Below, in pieces: positions 7,711-16,770 of a DNA stretch of 64,000 bases. The position numbers and the translations under genes are program-made. The notes beneath the pieces are model-generated. The model did no database searches and had not been told where the DNA came from. It worked only from the letters and a program-made list of their open reading frames with translations. The DNA comes from Pseudomonas saponiphila (GTDB lineage: Bacteria; Pseudomonadota; Gammaproteobacteria; Pseudomonadales; Pseudomonadaceae), in contig NZ_FNTJ01000003.1 in the NCBI RefSeq assembly GCF_900105185.1, positions 310,001 through 374,000 on the forward strand. Reading direction: 5' to 3'. Within the stretch, counting starts at the first letter, position 1; each line of letters begins with the position of its first letter.

Positions 7711-8142
7711 ATGCGTGCAGATCTCATAGGCCAATTCGCCTCCGACCAATCGATTCCCCTCCCTTTCGGCGGGCAGGCAAGCTGCGGGTTTCCGTCGCCG
7801 GCCGCCGACTACCAGGAGCCGGACCTGTCTCTCGATCAGCTGGTCGGCATCACTCCCACGTCCTCGATCTTCCTCTTTCGCGCCTGGGGCAACTCCATGA
7901 TGGGCGCGGGCATCCATGACGGTGACGTTCTGGTCGTGGACAAGGCAAAGCAGGCGCAGCCGGGGAATGTGGTTCTTGCCGTGGTTGGTGCTGAGTTTCT
8001 CGTTAAGCGTCTTCAGGTAGACGGGCAGGGCAGGGCGATGCTGGTAGCGGAGCACGAGGGGTACGCACCTATCGTGCTGGTCGAGGATGAGATACTGGAA
8101 GTCTGGGGGGTGTGTCGCTGGGTCCTGCACGGGCTTGACTGA
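7711..8142 (+). CDS. umuD: UmuD-type polymerase V accessory subunit
   Basis: 143 residues, S24 peptidase fold. It carries the RecA-triggered self-cleavage site Cys25-Gly26 (QASCGFPSP), the nucleophile Ser62 (GNSMMGAG) and the general base Lys99 (FLVKRL), so autoprocessing to UmuD' should work. UmuD' joins UmuC in the error-prone polymerase V. The ATG at 7711 is preferred over a GTG at 7702 that lies in the LexA palindrome. The stop overlaps the umuC ATG by one base. Confidence 0.95.
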   Translation: MRADLIGQFASDQSIPLPFGGQASCGFPSPAADYQEPDLSLDQLVGITPTSSIFLFRAWGNSMMGAGIHDGDVLVVDKAKQAQPGNVVLAVVGAEFLVKRLQVDGQGRAMLVAEHEGYAPIVLVEDEILEVWGVCRWVLHGLD

Positions 8143-9419
8143 TGGGCCTCCACCGTCCGGTTATAGCCCTCATCGACTGCAACTCGTTCTATTGCAGTGC
8201 CCAGACCCTGTTCGAACCCTGGTACCGCGATAAGCCGGTAGCCGTCGCGAGCAACAACGATGGCAGCATCGTGAGCCGCAACGATGCGGCGAAGGCGCTT
8301 GGCCTGAAAATGGGGCAGCCGGTGTTCGAACTGAAGGACATGATCGCGAGAAACGAGGTCAAAATTTATTCCTCGAATTACGCGCTGTACCAGTCGATCA
8401 GTAACCGAATCATGGCAGTTCTCGAAGAGCTTTCGGCAGAAATAGTCCCCTACAGTATTGATGAATGTTGGTCGGATCTCACTGGCGTGCCTGACCCGGA
8501 GGCCTGGGGTAGAAATGCCCGAGATGAGATCCAGCGGCGGCTGGGCATGCCGGTGGGGGTCGGTATAGGCCCAACCAAGACTCTCGCCAAACTGGCCAAC
8601 TGGGCGGCGAAGAAATGGAAAGCCAAGACCGGCTGCGTCGTCGACCTGAGAGACCCGGTGAAGCAGGAGAAGCTATTGCGCTATGCGCCGGTCGAAGAGG
8701 TCTGGGGAATAGGCCGCCAGCTCAGCGCCAGGCTCAAGGCGGACCTCAACATTCACACTGCCTGGCAACTCGCGACGGCTGATCCCAAGCACATTCGCCG
8801 GCAGTTCAGCGTGAACGTCGAGCGCACGGCCCGCGAGCTAAAGGGCCTTCCCTGCTTTCCTTTCGTCGATGGCAGCCCCGAACGCAAGCAGCAGATAATT
8901 TGTTCCCGATCTTTTGGGTCGAAAGTATTCGCTCTCGAAGAGATGGAATCGGCGGTGACCGCATTCGCCAGCACGGCGGCTGGGAAGCTCCGGGCTCAGG
9001 ACAGCCTCGCCAACTGCGTCCAGGTGTTTGCCAGGACCAGCCATTTCGCCGGCGGCGAGCAGTACGGCGCAAGCCGGATCATGGCTATGCCTTACCCGAC
9101 ATCCGACACCAGAGACATAGTGCACGCGGCGCTGACCGGCCTGCGTAGCCTCTACCGGGCCGGGCCGGCCTACGCCAAGGCCGGGGTGGTCCTAACTCAG
9201 TTCGTTGAACGCGGGACAGTCACGGGCGATCTATTCGCCCCGAAGCCGCGTCAGGGCAGCGATGATCTGATGAGAGTGATGGATGCCATCAATGCCAAGC
9301 AGGGTCGGGGTGCGCTCCGCCTGGCCCGAGATACCTCAGCAGGGAAGTGGTCGATGCGACGCGAGATGCTGAGCCCCGCGTACACCACCGCTTGGAAGGA
9401 TTTGCCCAGGGCACGCTAA
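8142..9419 (+). CDS. umuC: UmuC-type DNA polymerase V catalytic subunit
   Basis: 425 residues, the family's normal length. Y-family catalytic motifs are intact: IDCNSFYCSA near the N-terminus and YSIDECW about residues 106-112, giving the metal-binding Asp/Asp-Glu. A helix-hairpin-helix follows (VEEVWGIGRQLSARL). Performs translesion synthesis with UmuD' and RecA. TGATG coupling to umuD makes it an SOS operon of the rumAB/umuDC plasmid type. A convergent gene begins 34 bases downstream. Confidence 0.95.
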   Translation: MGLHRPVIALIDCNSFYCSAQTLFEPWYRDKPVAVASNNDGSIVSRNDAAKALGLKMGQPVFELKDMIARNEVKIYSSNYALYQSISNRIMAVLEELSAEIVPYSIDECWSDLTGVPDPEAWGRNARDEIQRRLGMPVGVGIGPTKTLAKLANWAAKKWKAKTGCVVDLRDPVKQEKLLRYAPVEEVWGIGRQLSARLKADLNIHTAWQLATADPKHIRRQFSVNVERTARELKGLPCFPFVDGSPERKQQIICSRSFGSKVFALEEMESAVTAFASTAAGKLRAQDSLANCVQVFARTSHFAGGEQYGASRIMAMPYPTSDTRDIVHAALTGLRSLYRAGPAYAKAGVVLTQFVERGTVTGDLFAPKPRQGSDDLMRVMDAINAKQGRGALRLARDTSAGKWSMRREMLSPAYTTAWKDLPRAR

Positions 9420-9453
9420 CGGTGACGCCCCTTAAGTACGGCATGGCTCAGCG

Positions 9454-9678
9454 TCAAACCAGCACCAGGTCGGAGTTCTGGAGCGGAATGCCGCAGTCAC
9501 GAGCAATGGCGTGCGCAGCTTTGGTGATCGACCCTTTAGGGTCAGCTGACCACTTGGAAAACCAGCGGGATCGGTCACCAACGACCGCCTCAATATCATC
9601 GCCACGGTCATAAACCTTCAGCAGGCTCGTGCCTACGCGTGCAAATGCAACCATGCCGGGTACGTTGTTGCTGCTCAT
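9454..9678 (-). CDS. small hypothetical protein
   Basis: 74 residues with GAGGG eight bases upstream of the ATG. Contains DRSRWFSKWSADPKGS and a helix AAHAIARDCG. No family recognised. Lies 10 bases downstream of the ART-like gene 9689-10141 and is probably co-transcribed. Confidence 0.7.
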   Translation of the reverse strand: MSSNNVPGMVAFARVGTSLLKVYDRGDDIEAVVGDRSRWFSKWSADPKGSITKAAHAIARDCGIPLQNSDLVLV

Positions 9679-9688
9679 GGTTCAGCCC

Positions 9689-10141
9689 TCAGTGGATTAC
9701 GGGTTCACGGGCAAAGTCAGCCGCCCAGATGTTCTGGCTGGCGATCTTGACCTGGGAGCTGGCGAACGCCACGACGGTGTATGGGAAGCCGCAGGCGTCC
9801 ACTACGATGATTCCGTCATAGCCGAACAACTGAAGGCGCGCAGTGAAGTCGGCATCAGTCTCGCCGGCCAGGCGCATGGAACGGATCTCCGCAGCGGTGC
9901 CGCGGACTGGTGCTTGAAGCGATGCGTGAACCTTCAGGACGATATCGCCATATTCCTGAGCGTTGCCGCTATAAGGGGTCAGATAGATCCCCGAACCGAA
10001 CAGGCCACGCTTGGAAGGTGCGATCTCGGAATACTGCGCATAGGTGCCATGGAACAGATCAAGCGGGGCACCAGCTTCAGTGACAGCGGCGCTCTCGCGA
10101 AACCATTCCTTGAACTCTTGCGTTGCTTGAAGATTGAACAT
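9689..10141 (-). CDS. ADP-ribosyltransferase-fold-like protein
   Basis: 150 residues. LDLFHGTYAQYSEI, then RGLFGSGIYLTPYSGNAQEYG, is the usual start of small ART-like folds (HGT strand, then GxGIYLT). A conserved catalytic Glu is not certain. N-terminal FKEWFRES helix. AGGAG before the ATG. Headed by promoter copy 8, which lies over the 3' end of the preceding gene. Confidence 0.7.
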   Translation of the reverse strand: MFNLQATQEFKEWFRESAAVTEAGAPLDLFHGTYAQYSEIAPSKRGLFGSGIYLTPYSGNAQEYGDIVLKVHASLQAPVRGTAAEIRSMRLAGETDADFTARLQLFGYDGIIVVDACGFPYTVVAFASSQVKIASQNIWAADFAREPVIH

Positions 10142-10168
10142 GGCGAATGCTCCTGTTTGGCGACGTGT

Positions 10169-10201
10169 TTATTCTCAGGCCGTCAGCTGCGTGCCAGCAG
10201 A
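10169..10201 (-). promoter_or_regulatory. repeated promoter element, copy 8
   Basis: Core CTGCTGGCACG, then GAGAATAA. Overlaps the last codons of the 10175-10498 gene and drives 10141-9454. Confidence 0.8.
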
Positions 10202-10498
10202 CTCCGCGATGTGAATTTCGCGCAGTCGACGGCTGACATCACTGATCACCGCGCGCACCTCGGAAACGATCGCCATCACACTCGGCACGTAGGCACGATT
10301 GGCCGAGCGACGATCGGCATTGATGCCCTGGAGCAGCTCCGCACGGTGAGCCTTCAGCTTGGGCAGCAGGAAACGCTGAACATTGACGCGGGACGGTGCA
10401 TGCGACAGGTCAGCGCTGGCGCAGGCCTGGGCATATGCCGAGATGAGCCCGGTCAGGGCAGAAGTTCGCGGGTGAATCATGATCGATGCATTGTTCAT
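10175..10498 (-). CDS. hypothetical helical protein
   Basis: 107 residues, alpha-helical and rather basic (FLLPKLKAHRAELLQGI, SDVSRRLREIHI). The ATG is 3 bases after the preceding stop, so expression depends on the 10502-10801 gene upstream. The 3' end contains the next promoter element. Confidence 0.7.
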   Translation of the reverse strand: MNNASIMIHPRTSALTGLISAYAQACASADLSHAPSRVNVQRFLLPKLKAHRAELLQGINADRRSANRAYVPSVMAIVSEVRAVISDVSRRLREIHIAESAGTQLTA

Positions 10499-10501
10499 GG
10501 G

Positions 10502-10801
10502 TCAGGCAGCCTTGTTCAGTTCGAGGATGGCGGAAGGCGAGTGGCCCAGGTCTCGCATGGCCTGCTCGTAGAATTCGACGTTCACCAGGAACGGCGAGCC
10601 GTAATCCGGGCCGCCCTCGCGGAAGAAGTCGCTGAGCACGTCGCCGAGGGTCGCCGGCGTGATCTCCGGGCGCTTCGGATACACACGCACGAACCCATCG
10701 TTGAAACGAGTGAATCGATCGCCGCGCGAGAAACAGGTCTTCACCAGGTCGACAGACCCCTTCACGGTTGTTGCTTTGAGCTTCTGGATTGAGTTGGACA
10801 T
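10502..10801 (-). CDS. hypothetical protein
   Basis: 99 residues from MSNSIQK; AAGGAAC precedes the ATG. Mixed charged protein, with FREGGPDYGSPFLVNVEFYEQA. An earlier in-frame ATG at 10831 is unsupported by a ribosome site. First gene of a two-gene unit driven by promoter copy 9. Confidence 0.75.
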   Translation of the reverse strand: MSNSIQKLKATTVKGSVDLVKTCFSRGDRFTRFNDGFVRVYPKRPEITPATLGDVLSDFFREGGPDYGSPFLVNVEFYEQAMRDLGHSPSAILELNKAA

Positions 10802-10855
10802 TTGATGTTCCTTGTCTGGGGAGCTGCCCATGCAGCTGTACTTGATCAGATGGCG

Positions 10856-10888
10856 TCATTGTTGACGCCCTTGGCGCGTGCCAGGAGG
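10856..10888 (-). promoter_or_regulatory. repeated promoter element, copy 9
   Basis: Core CTCCTGGCACG, then AACAATGA. Confidence 0.8.
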
Positions 10889-10896
10889 TAGCCTCT

Positions 10897-11280
10897 TTAG
10901 GCCGCCTGACCTTCAGCAGCACCGCTAACCGCATCACCATTGAAGTGCCCAGGAAACTTGTCAGTGAACTCGCGCAGCAACTCATCCAGGACTTCAGGCG
11001 TGCGGGCAAACAGGTTGATTTCCCCATGAAGCTTGATGCCGGTTTTGCGCGAAACCGAGTACACCTGGAAGTACGGCCCGAGCTGAGACGTGAACAGGAC
11101 TTTGATGTAGAGGTTGCCCAGCGTGACCTTGCGCCAGGCCGTCATGCAGCGCTTGCGGCCACCGAACTCAACGACCATCGGGTATTCAGTGTTGAGCAGG
11201 TTGGTCGGTTCTTTCGCAATGCGGAAGTTTTCTTCGAGAGTGGCAACCAGTTGCTGTTCTTCTGCGCTGAGATGGGACAT
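10897..11280 (-). CDS. hypothetical protein
   Basis: 127 residues from MSHLSAEEQ, with AGGAG upstream. Helical N-terminus, then a strand-rich core (MVVEFGGRKRCMTAWRKVTLG, YFQVYSVSR) and a helix before the C-terminus. Earlier in-frame starts overlap the promoter element. Single-gene unit; no family recognised. Confidence 0.75.
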   Translation of the reverse strand: MSHLSAEEQQLVATLEENFRIAKEPTNLLNTEYPMVVEFGGRKRCMTAWRKVTLGNLYIKVLFTSQLGPYFQVYSVSRKTGIKLHGEINLFARTPEVLDELLREFTDKFPGHFNGDAVSGAAEGQAA

Positions 11281-11302
11281 GACGATCTCCTGTGTAGATG
11301 GG

Positions 11303-11335
11303 GTCATGATCAGCGCCATGCCCCGTGCCAGCAGA
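11303..11335 (-). promoter_or_regulatory. repeated promoter element, copy 10
   Basis: Core CTGCTGGCACG with GATCATGA one base closer than in the other copies. Lies directly after the terminator of the upstream operon. Confidence 0.75.
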
Positions 11336-11346
11336 TCCGCCACAAA

Positions 11347-11370
11347 CAAAAAAGCCCCCAGAGCTGGGGG
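11347..11370 (-). terminator. intrinsic terminator
   Basis: Minus-strand stem CCCCCAG/CTGGGGG followed by TTTTTT. Ends the 11893-11388 operon. Confidence 0.85.
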
Positions 11371-11387
11371 ATTTCCATGGGTAGCAC

Positions 11388-11576
11388 TTACTTGAATTCC
11401 CAGTGCCCGCGATAGTTCACGTCTTCAATTTCACAGTGCAGCTCGCCGCTGATATACCCGTCGTTGATCATGCTCGAAGCCCGGCGCAGGGCCTCAGCGA
11501 TGAGTTCAGGCTTGTGCTCTTCTGGAACATCGGCACCATCGCCGCGCCACCACTCAAACTGCAAGCCCCCCTTCAT
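11388..11576 (-). CDS. small hypothetical protein
   Basis: 62 residues. Starts at an ATG overlapping the preceding stop (ATGA), with GGAGGTG upstream. Opens GGLQFEWWRGDG, then a helix and an acidic strand (GELHCEIEDVNYRGHWEF). Family unknown. Confidence 0.75.
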   Translation of the reverse strand: MKGGLQFEWWRGDGADVPEEHKPELIAEALRRASSMINDGYISGELHCEIEDVNYRGHWEFK

Positions 11577-11893
11577 TGGGCACCTCCGCAAACAGCCTGG
11601 GCCCCGGAATTGATGCCGGAAATCTGCTCGGCAGTGAGCGTGGTCTCCTGCTGATCCTGACCAGCAATGTGAAGCGTGATCACATCGCCTTCAGCGAACT
11701 CACAGCCGAGCTCATGTTGCATCTGGGCCAGGTACTGGCCGTGTGTCTGGAAGAAAGCAGGACGGCCAGGTTGGAAATTCTCGCCGCTGAGGTTCTTGAA
11801 GATGATGCGGCCGGTGCCTTCGGTGCCGCCGATCAGGAATTTGCCATTGAGCATTACGCGCTCAGTGATTGCCGGTCGAACATTCGTGCTCAT
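11573..11893 (-). CDS. hypothetical protein
   Basis: 106 residues, strand-rich (MLNGKFLIGGTEGTGRIIFKN), with acidic C-terminal half and two Cys. Ribosome site GGAG. First gene of a two-gene operon ended by a terminator. Confidence 0.75.
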   Translation of the reverse strand: MSTNVRPAITERVMLNGKFLIGGTEGTGRIIFKNLSGENFQPGRPAFFQTHGQYLAQMQHELGCEFAEGDVITLHIAGQDQQETTLTAEQISGINSGAQAVCGGAQ

Positions 11894-11924
11894 GTTGCTC
11901 TCCGTTGATGAGTAATCAGTGGAG

Positions 11925-11957
11925 GCAATGTAGGTCGATGCAGTTCGTGCCAGCAGA
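11925..11957 (-). promoter_or_regulatory. repeated promoter element, copy 11
   Basis: Core CTGCTGGCACG, then TACATTGC. Drives 11893-11388. Confidence 0.75.
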
Positions 11958-11963
11958 GGCAGC

Positions 11964-12482
11964 TTACATCCTGCCTTCGCCGGCGATATTGGGGATTTGA
12001 GCTAGGTAGGCGTCGACCACGGGAGGGGCAGCAGTATCCGCACCGTAGCCATATTTCCAGCCAGATCCAATGTACGTGTCGGTGCGGTGGGCATAAGCCG
12101 TGTAGCGCTGGTTATCGCCGCTCAGCAATACGGTGAAGCTCCAGTGAGCCTTGGTGTCAATGCAGTAGCTGCCATGCCCGGTGAAGTTCTTCGTGACCAG
12201 GGCCTTACCATCAACGATCTCGTCCAGCGTTCCGGTACCCATGGTCACAGAGCACTCTTTGCCCTCCGATGTGAGCGGCTCAATCTGGACGAAGTAGGTT
12301 TTTCCCGGTGGAACAGCAGGCGGTTTGCCGTGGGAGTTGAGCGTAGCGGTCAAGGCTTCATCAAAGAACATGCCCGGAGACATCGGCCTGTAGACGACGG
12401 CAACGGCTGCAATGGCGAGCGCGAGCAGGAAGAAGGGTTGGACCTTATCCGGGGAAAAGGCAGGTCTGTGCTGATTGCTCAC
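11964..12482 (-). CDS. single-span membrane protein
   Basis: 172 residues. Starts at a GTG that overlaps the preceding stop (GTGA). One membrane span (about 15-32, FFLLALAIAAVAVVY), then a soluble domain probably facing the periplasm with two Cys. Last gene of the 13209-11964 operon. Confidence 0.7.
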   Translation of the reverse strand: MSNQHRPAFSPDKVQPFFLLALAIAAVAVVYRPMSPGMFFDEALTATLNSHGKPPAVPPGKTYFVQIEPLTSEGKECSVTMGTGTLDEIVDGKALVTKNFTGHGSYCIDTKAHWSFTVLLSGDNQRYTAYAHRTDTYIGSGWKYGYGADTAAPPVVDAYLAQIPNIAGEGRM

Positions 12483-13033
12483 GATGTCAGAAGCTCGATT
12501 CTTGAAGGGGCGATGTCTGTTTTGGTGCTGGTACCAGGTGATTCGATGCGCGCATGAAGCCACTGCATGAAGGTGGCTTGGAATATCAGGTGCTGCTTGT
12601 ACAGATCGGAGTTGGTATCTCCGCCGGCCAGCTGGAGAACCCTCTCTTCCCCCATCTCGTGAAGGTTGATCTCGCCGCTGGAGATCAGGTCCAGCTTTCT
12701 CTGCGGGAAATAGTCCGACTCAGCGAACTCCAGGGCGGCTTGCTTCGTCGCGAAAAAGGCCCCAGGCAATGGCATGAGGTAACCATCTGGGCCAAGGCAA
12801 TAAACGCCAAACATAGGCCCAAGAAACTGCCGAGTGCGCTCCAGCACCACACAATTCCCGGCTATGACACCTGAGACGGAGCGGCAGTTGGATGTTTCAA
12901 GCTGGCAGGTGCTGCCAATTGCCGAGGCAAAGGCCTGCATTTCCTGAATCGTCGAGAAGGCTGGGGAGGCGCGGAACAGTGCCCTCAGTTCATGGAGAAC
13001 AGCCGGGGATGTCCCGTCAGGCAGAAGCATCAT
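12479..13033 (-). CDS. hypothetical protein
   Basis: 184 residues starting at the second of two tandem ATGs, one base inside the preceding stop (TGATG). Helical N-terminus (LRALFRASPAFSTIQEMQAFA), a strand core, and a Ser/Thr-rich tail. Coupled to the HTH gene upstream and the membrane protein downstream. Confidence 0.7.
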   Translation of the reverse strand: MMLLPDGTSPAVLHELRALFRASPAFSTIQEMQAFASAIGSTCQLETSNCRSVSGVIAGNCVVLERTRQFLGPMFGVYCLGPDGYLMPLPGAFFATKQAALEFAESDYFPQRKLDLISSGEINLHEMGEERVLQLAGGDTNSDLYKQHLIFQATFMQWLHARIESPGTSTKTDIAPSRIELLTS

Positions 13034-13209
13034 CAAGCTGACGCTCGGGCTGCCATGTCCTGGGCGCTTGGTAGTTCGCTGAGCAAACGGGAACGCTGGC
13101 GCTTCACTTCACGCGGGGAGATGCCGAGGCGAGTCGCGATCGTGCTATCCGGCAGAGAACGGTCCAGGATGAGTTTCTTCTGGCGATCAGTAAAAACATG
13201 ATGGGTCAC
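13033..13209 (-). CDS. small helix-turn-helix protein
   Basis: 58 residues from a GTG with AGGGG eight bases upstream. FTDRQKKLILDRSLPDSTIATRLGISPREVKRQRSRL (given in parts: helix LILDRSLPD, turn, recognition helix SPREVKRQRSRL) reads as a helix-turn-helix. Probably a DNA-binding regulator. First gene of an operon divergent from terF; it could regulate either side. Confidence 0.65.
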   Translation of the reverse strand: MTHHVFTDRQKKLILDRSLPDSTIATRLGISPREVKRQRSRLLSELPSAQDMAARASA

Positions 13210-13378
13210 ACTGAGCCCCTTTGGCTGGATCTGTCGGAAGGCCGTCAGTATCCCGCATCGCAATTAAGCGGCAAGCCAAGTAGGGGGCATGAATTCAAAA
13301 TACCTTGCCTTGTGATCGGTCGCGTTAAAATCGGTTCGTCTCAGTGATAATTCATCGAAGCTCATACAAGGATCGTCC

Positions 13379-14145
13379 ATGTCCAATCTCCAACAAGGCC
13401 AGCGCGTCTCTATTGCCTCTCTGGCTCCGTCCAACAAAATCAGTGTCGCGATCACTCTCTCATCTCCGCACACGATTGACCTGGCGTGCTTCGGGATCGA
13501 CGCCCAAGGCAAGATGTCGGATGACCGCTATATGGTTTTCTTCAATCAGCCGGTGTCCCCCTGCGGTGCAATTCGCCAAGTAGGCCACGCTGAGTTCTCC
13601 ATGGACTTGAGCGCAGTACCAGCCAGCATCGATAAGCTGGTTCTTACGGCCTCGATCGATGGTGCTGGCGCTATGCGAGACATCAAACCGAGCTTCTTCA
13701 CTGTGCAAGAGGGCGGCTCGGTCAAGGCGACCTGCAACTTCGGCGGTGAAACCTTCGCTGCCGAAAAGGCAATCATGTTGGCTGAGGTCTACCGAAAGAA
13801 CGGCGAATGGAGGCTGAATATCGTCCTCCAAGGCTTCAACGATGGTCTCGATGCGCTCGTTCGGCACTTTGGCGGCGAGGTAGCCGAGGAAAACCCAGCG
13901 CCAGCGCCGCAGCCTGCATCCGGCAAAATCTCGCTTGAGAAGAAGGTTGCTGAAAAGGCTCCAGCGCTAATCAGTCTGGCTAAAACAGCCCAAATCAGCC
14001 TGGAGAAGGCCAAGCTGACCGATGTCGTGGCAAGAGTCGCCCTTGTGCTCGATGCCTCTGGAAGCATGAGCGGCCAGTACCGGGCCGGCCATGTCCAGGA
14101 GGTAGTCAATCGAATGCTCCCCCTGGCTCTCCACTTCGACGATGA
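13379..14145 (+). pseudogene. terF-like gene, 5' part (split by IS)
   Basis: The N-terminal 255 codons of a TerD-plus-vWA protein. TerD-like domain at about 1-165; a linker with repeated ISLEK/ISLAK motifs at about 180-215; the start of a von Willebrand A domain with the MIDAS motif DASGSMSG at about 225-232. Such proteins belong to tellurium/stress gene clusters. Reading stops in the IS at 14146. Joined to 16771-17257 with one target copy removed, the frame is unbroken and gives 417 residues. AAGGA precedes the ATG. Confidence 0.9.
14139..14145. repeat. target-site duplication, left, IS copy 1
   Basis: ACGATGA, repeated at 16764-16770. Confidence 0.9.
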
Positions 14146-14238
14146 TGCGGATTTCGGTGAACGTGACCGAGCGTTTCGCTAATACGTGACCGGTGCTTCC
14201 ACCCCGGTTGCGCGGGTTCTGGATTGTAATCGCATCGG

Positions 14239-14988
14239 TCACGATGCGGCTTGTTCCTCGGCTTTTTTTCGGCGCAGCGACTCGCCTTTCATCGTCAGCC
14301 GGTAGGCGTTGTGCACCAGGCGGTCGAGGATGGCATCGGCCAGGGTCGGGTCGTTGATCCAGCCGTGCCAGTGCTCGATGGGCAGTTGGCTCGTCAGGAT
14401 GGTGGAGCGGCTGCCAGCGCGGTCGTCGATCACCTCCAGCAGGTCATGCCGGGCTCCTTCCTCCAGCGGGGCTAGCGCCCAGTCGTCCAGCACCAGGACG
14501 TCGACCTTTGCCAGCTGTTGCAGGGTACGGCCGAAGCTGCCGTCGCCATGAGCGATGCGCAGTTGTTCCAGCAGGCGCGGGGTGCGCAGGTACAGGGTGC
14601 TATAGCCCTGGCGGCAGGCCTGGTTGCCCAGGGCGCAGGCCAGCCAGGTTTTGCCGGCACCGGTCGGGCCGGTCAGCAGCAGGTTGTGCTGCTGGCGGAT
14701 CCAGTCGCCACTGGCCAGGGTGGCGATCAGACGCTCGTCCAGGGCGCGTCCGGTGCGGCGGTCGAGATCTTCCAGGCAGGCGTTGGCGTACTTGAGCTTG
14801 GCCTTCTTGCGCAGCCGTACCAGGCGCTGGTTGTCACGCCAGGCCAGTTCGCGGTCGAGCAGTAGGCCGAGGCGTTCATCGAAGCTCAGGCTGTGGCTGG
14901 CCGGCAGCGTCCATTGCTCTTCCAGGGCGCGGGCCATGCCGTCCAGGCGTAGCTGGTGCAGTTGATTCAGGGTGTGTTGCGGCATCAT
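14239..14988 (-). CDS. istB: IS21-family helper ATPase IstB (copy 1)
   Basis: 249 residues from MMPQHTLNQ, with AGGAG upstream. AAA+ fold: Walker A GPTGAGKT, Walker B VLVLDDW, typical of IstB, which regulates target choice and transposase activity. Its start lies 113 bases inside istA. Confidence 0.95.
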   Translation of the reverse strand: MMPQHTLNQLHQLRLDGMARALEEQWTLPASHSLSFDERLGLLLDRELAWRDNQRLVRLRKKAKLKYANACLEDLDRRTGRALDERLIATLASGDWIRQQHNLLLTGPTGAGKTWLACALGNQACRQGYSTLYLRTPRLLEQLRIAHGDGSFGRTLQQLAKVDVLVLDDWALAPLEEGARHDLLEVIDDRAGSRSTILTSQLPIEHWHGWINDPTLADAILDRLVHNAYRLTMKGESLRRKKAEEQAAS

Positions 14989-16561
14989 CGAACAGCTCCT
15001 GTTGCGGGGGTTGGTAGTAGTCGGCGCCACGGACGTTCTCGTGGTCGCCGGGTAAGGTCGTTTCGGCGGCACGCTGGGGCAGCGGCTGTTGATCCAGGCC
15101 TTGCTGGAGCAGGTTGCGCACGCTGCGCCCGGTGAAGGCGCGCAGGTGTACGGCACGTTCGGCAGCGGCTTCCAGGCGTGCATTGCCATAGCGCCGGGCC
15201 AGCGAGAGCAGGCCGAGGCAGGCGCGGTAGCCCATCTCCGGGTGCGGCTTGTGGGTCAGTTGGTGATCGATCAGTTGGCGCGTGTAGGGGCCGATCCGCG
15301 CGCCCCAGTCGAGCAGGCGTTGTGGCGTCCATTCGCGATGCGCCTGGTGCGCCGCGGGCATGTGCTCGCGCTGGGTACTGTAAGCGCCGCGTCGCCCCAG
15401 CAGCAGGTGGCTGGCCACCCGCCGGTTGCCATGCAGCACTTCCAGGGTGTGTGCCGTCAGTCGCACGTCCACGTTCTGCCGGGCCAGGGCGGAGGGCACG
15501 CTGTAGAAGCTGCCATTGACCTCGATGTGGTAGTCGATGCTGACCTTGCAGCGCTTGAAGGTGGCGACCTCGTAGGGATGCACCGGCAGCGCTCGCAAGG
15601 CCGGGCGATCCAGGCGCTCGAACCAGTCGCGCCGGCAGCCATCGAGCCGCTTGAACGGGCGCCGATTCAGATCCTCCAGCAGCTCGGCGATGGCCTGGTT
15701 AAGCGCATGCAGGCTGAAGAACTGCCGATGGCGCAGCCGCGCCATGATCCAGCGCTCGACCACCTGCACCGCCACCTCGGCCTTGGCCTTGTCCTGAGGC
15801 TTGCGTGGCCGTGCCGGCAGGATCACCGTCTGGTAATGACGCGCGCACTCCAGCGTGGCCCGGTTCAGGCCCGGCTCGTAGCGATCCGGCTGGGCGACCA
15901 GGGCGCGCGGATTGTCCGGCACAACCATTTCCGGCACGCCGCCAAAGTAGGTCAGAGCCTGGCCCAGCGAGGTCAGCCAGTCCACCTGGGTTTCGCCTGG
16001 CGTCGCGCAGGCATAGGTGTAATTCGAGGCGCCCAGGGCGGCGACGAAGATGTGCGCCCGGCGCACTTCGCCGGTGGCCGGGTCGACCACCGGCAGCGTC
16101 GGCCCGGCATAGTCGATGAATAGCTTCTCGCCCGCACGGTGCAGCTGACGCATCGAACGTTTGAGCGTCTGGGCGTAGCGCCGGTAGTGCTCGACGAACT
16201 GGGTGTAGCGGTAGGTCGGCTGGCCCGCATGCGCGGCGAGATATTCCTCCCACAGCAGCTGCAAGGTCACGCCCTTGCGTCGCAACTCGCGGTGGATGCT
16301 CAGCACATCGGGCAGCACTCGCTCACCGCGCGGCTTGTTCGTCGACGTCGGTGCAAACAAGGCGGCCGCCAGCGCGGCCTCGTCCATGGCCACCAGCGCC
16401 GGCCAGTCCAGCCCGGCCACCCGCGCCGCCGCGATGTACTTGCTAACCACGCCCTTGGACAGCTGCAAGGCACGGGCAATCTTCTCGTGGGACAAGCCGG
16501 CCTCAAACTTGAGGCGCAGACATTCTTTGATGTTTCGCATGGCTACTCGCGGCGCCGCCAT
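14876..16561 (-). CDS. istA: IS21-family transposase IstA (copy 1)
   Basis: 561 residues. N-terminal helix-turn-helix ([19 protein letters not shown]) binds the terminal repeats; DDE core with FIDYAG, VVPDN and the Glu in KAKAEVAV; C-terminal beta-barrel region. The tail overlaps istB by 113 bases, more than usual in the family. Confidence 0.95.
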   Translation of the reverse strand: MAAPRVAMRNIKECLRLKFEAGLSHEKIARALQLSKGVVSKYIAAARVAGLDWPALVAMDEAALAAALFAPTSTNKPRGERVLPDVLSIHRELRRKGVTLQLLWEEYLAAHAGQPTYRYTQFVEHYRRYAQTLKRSMRQLHRAGEKLFIDYAGPTLPVVDPATGEVRRAHIFVAALGASNYTYACATPGETQVDWLTSLGQALTYFGGVPEMVVPDNPRALVAQPDRYEPGLNRATLECARHYQTVILPARPRKPQDKAKAEVAVQVVERWIMARLRHRQFFSLHALNQAIAELLEDLNRRPFKRLDGCRRDWFERLDRPALRALPVHPYEVATFKRCKVSIDYHIEVNGSFYSVPSALARQNVDVRLTAHTLEVLHGNRRVASHLLLGRRGAYSTQREHMPAAHQAHREWTPQRLLDWGARIGPYTRQLIDHQLTHKPHPEMGYRACLGLLSLARRYGNARLEAAAERAVHLRAFTGRSVRNLLQQGLDQQPLPQRAAETTLPGDHENVRGADYYQPPQQELFDDAATHPESTAPATPGRHGPRPGRAMDAAGQPQPELR

Positions 16562-16763
16562 CTTCCTCTCCCGAAATCGGTCGAGGATGGCGGCGCATCA
16601 GGTCATGCGCAACGAAGGGGAAGGCTTTCGCTAAGTCGTGACCGGCGATTTCGGTAAGCCGTGACCACCTGTTTCGGAACAGGCGGAGAATCGGTCACGT
16701 TGCTACCGAAATGAGCGGTCACGATCAACCGAAACGGCCGGTCACGGTGCTCCGAAATCCGCA

Positions 16764-16770
16764 ACGATGA
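16764..16770. repeat. target-site duplication, right, IS copy 1
   Basis: ACGATGA, matching 14139-14145. Confidence 0.9.

Larger units (their letters stand above)
14146..16763 (-). mobile_element. IS21-family insertion sequence, copy 1 (2,618 bp)
   Basis: Ends are inverted: left TGCGGATTTCGG, right CCGAAATCCGCA. Both ends carry several subterminal copies of TTTCGNTAANNCGTGACCG or its reverse, the expected transposase-binding repeats of IS21 elements. It encodes IstA and IstB on the minus strand. Flanked by a 7-base duplication and inserted in terF. Nearly identical to 35634-38274, which has one more 23-base subterminal repeat. Confidence 0.97.

Noticed and set aside
9629..10792. 387-codon plus-strand frame
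   Set aside because: Covers four better-supported minus-strand genes and their promoter elements.
13264..13512. Minus-strand frame across the terF start
   Set aside because: No ribosome site; overlaps the well-supported TerD-domain start.
15089..16123. Long plus-strand frame opposite istA (also 36577-37611)
   Set aside because: Frame shadow of the GC-rich transposase gene; no ribosome site or known domain.
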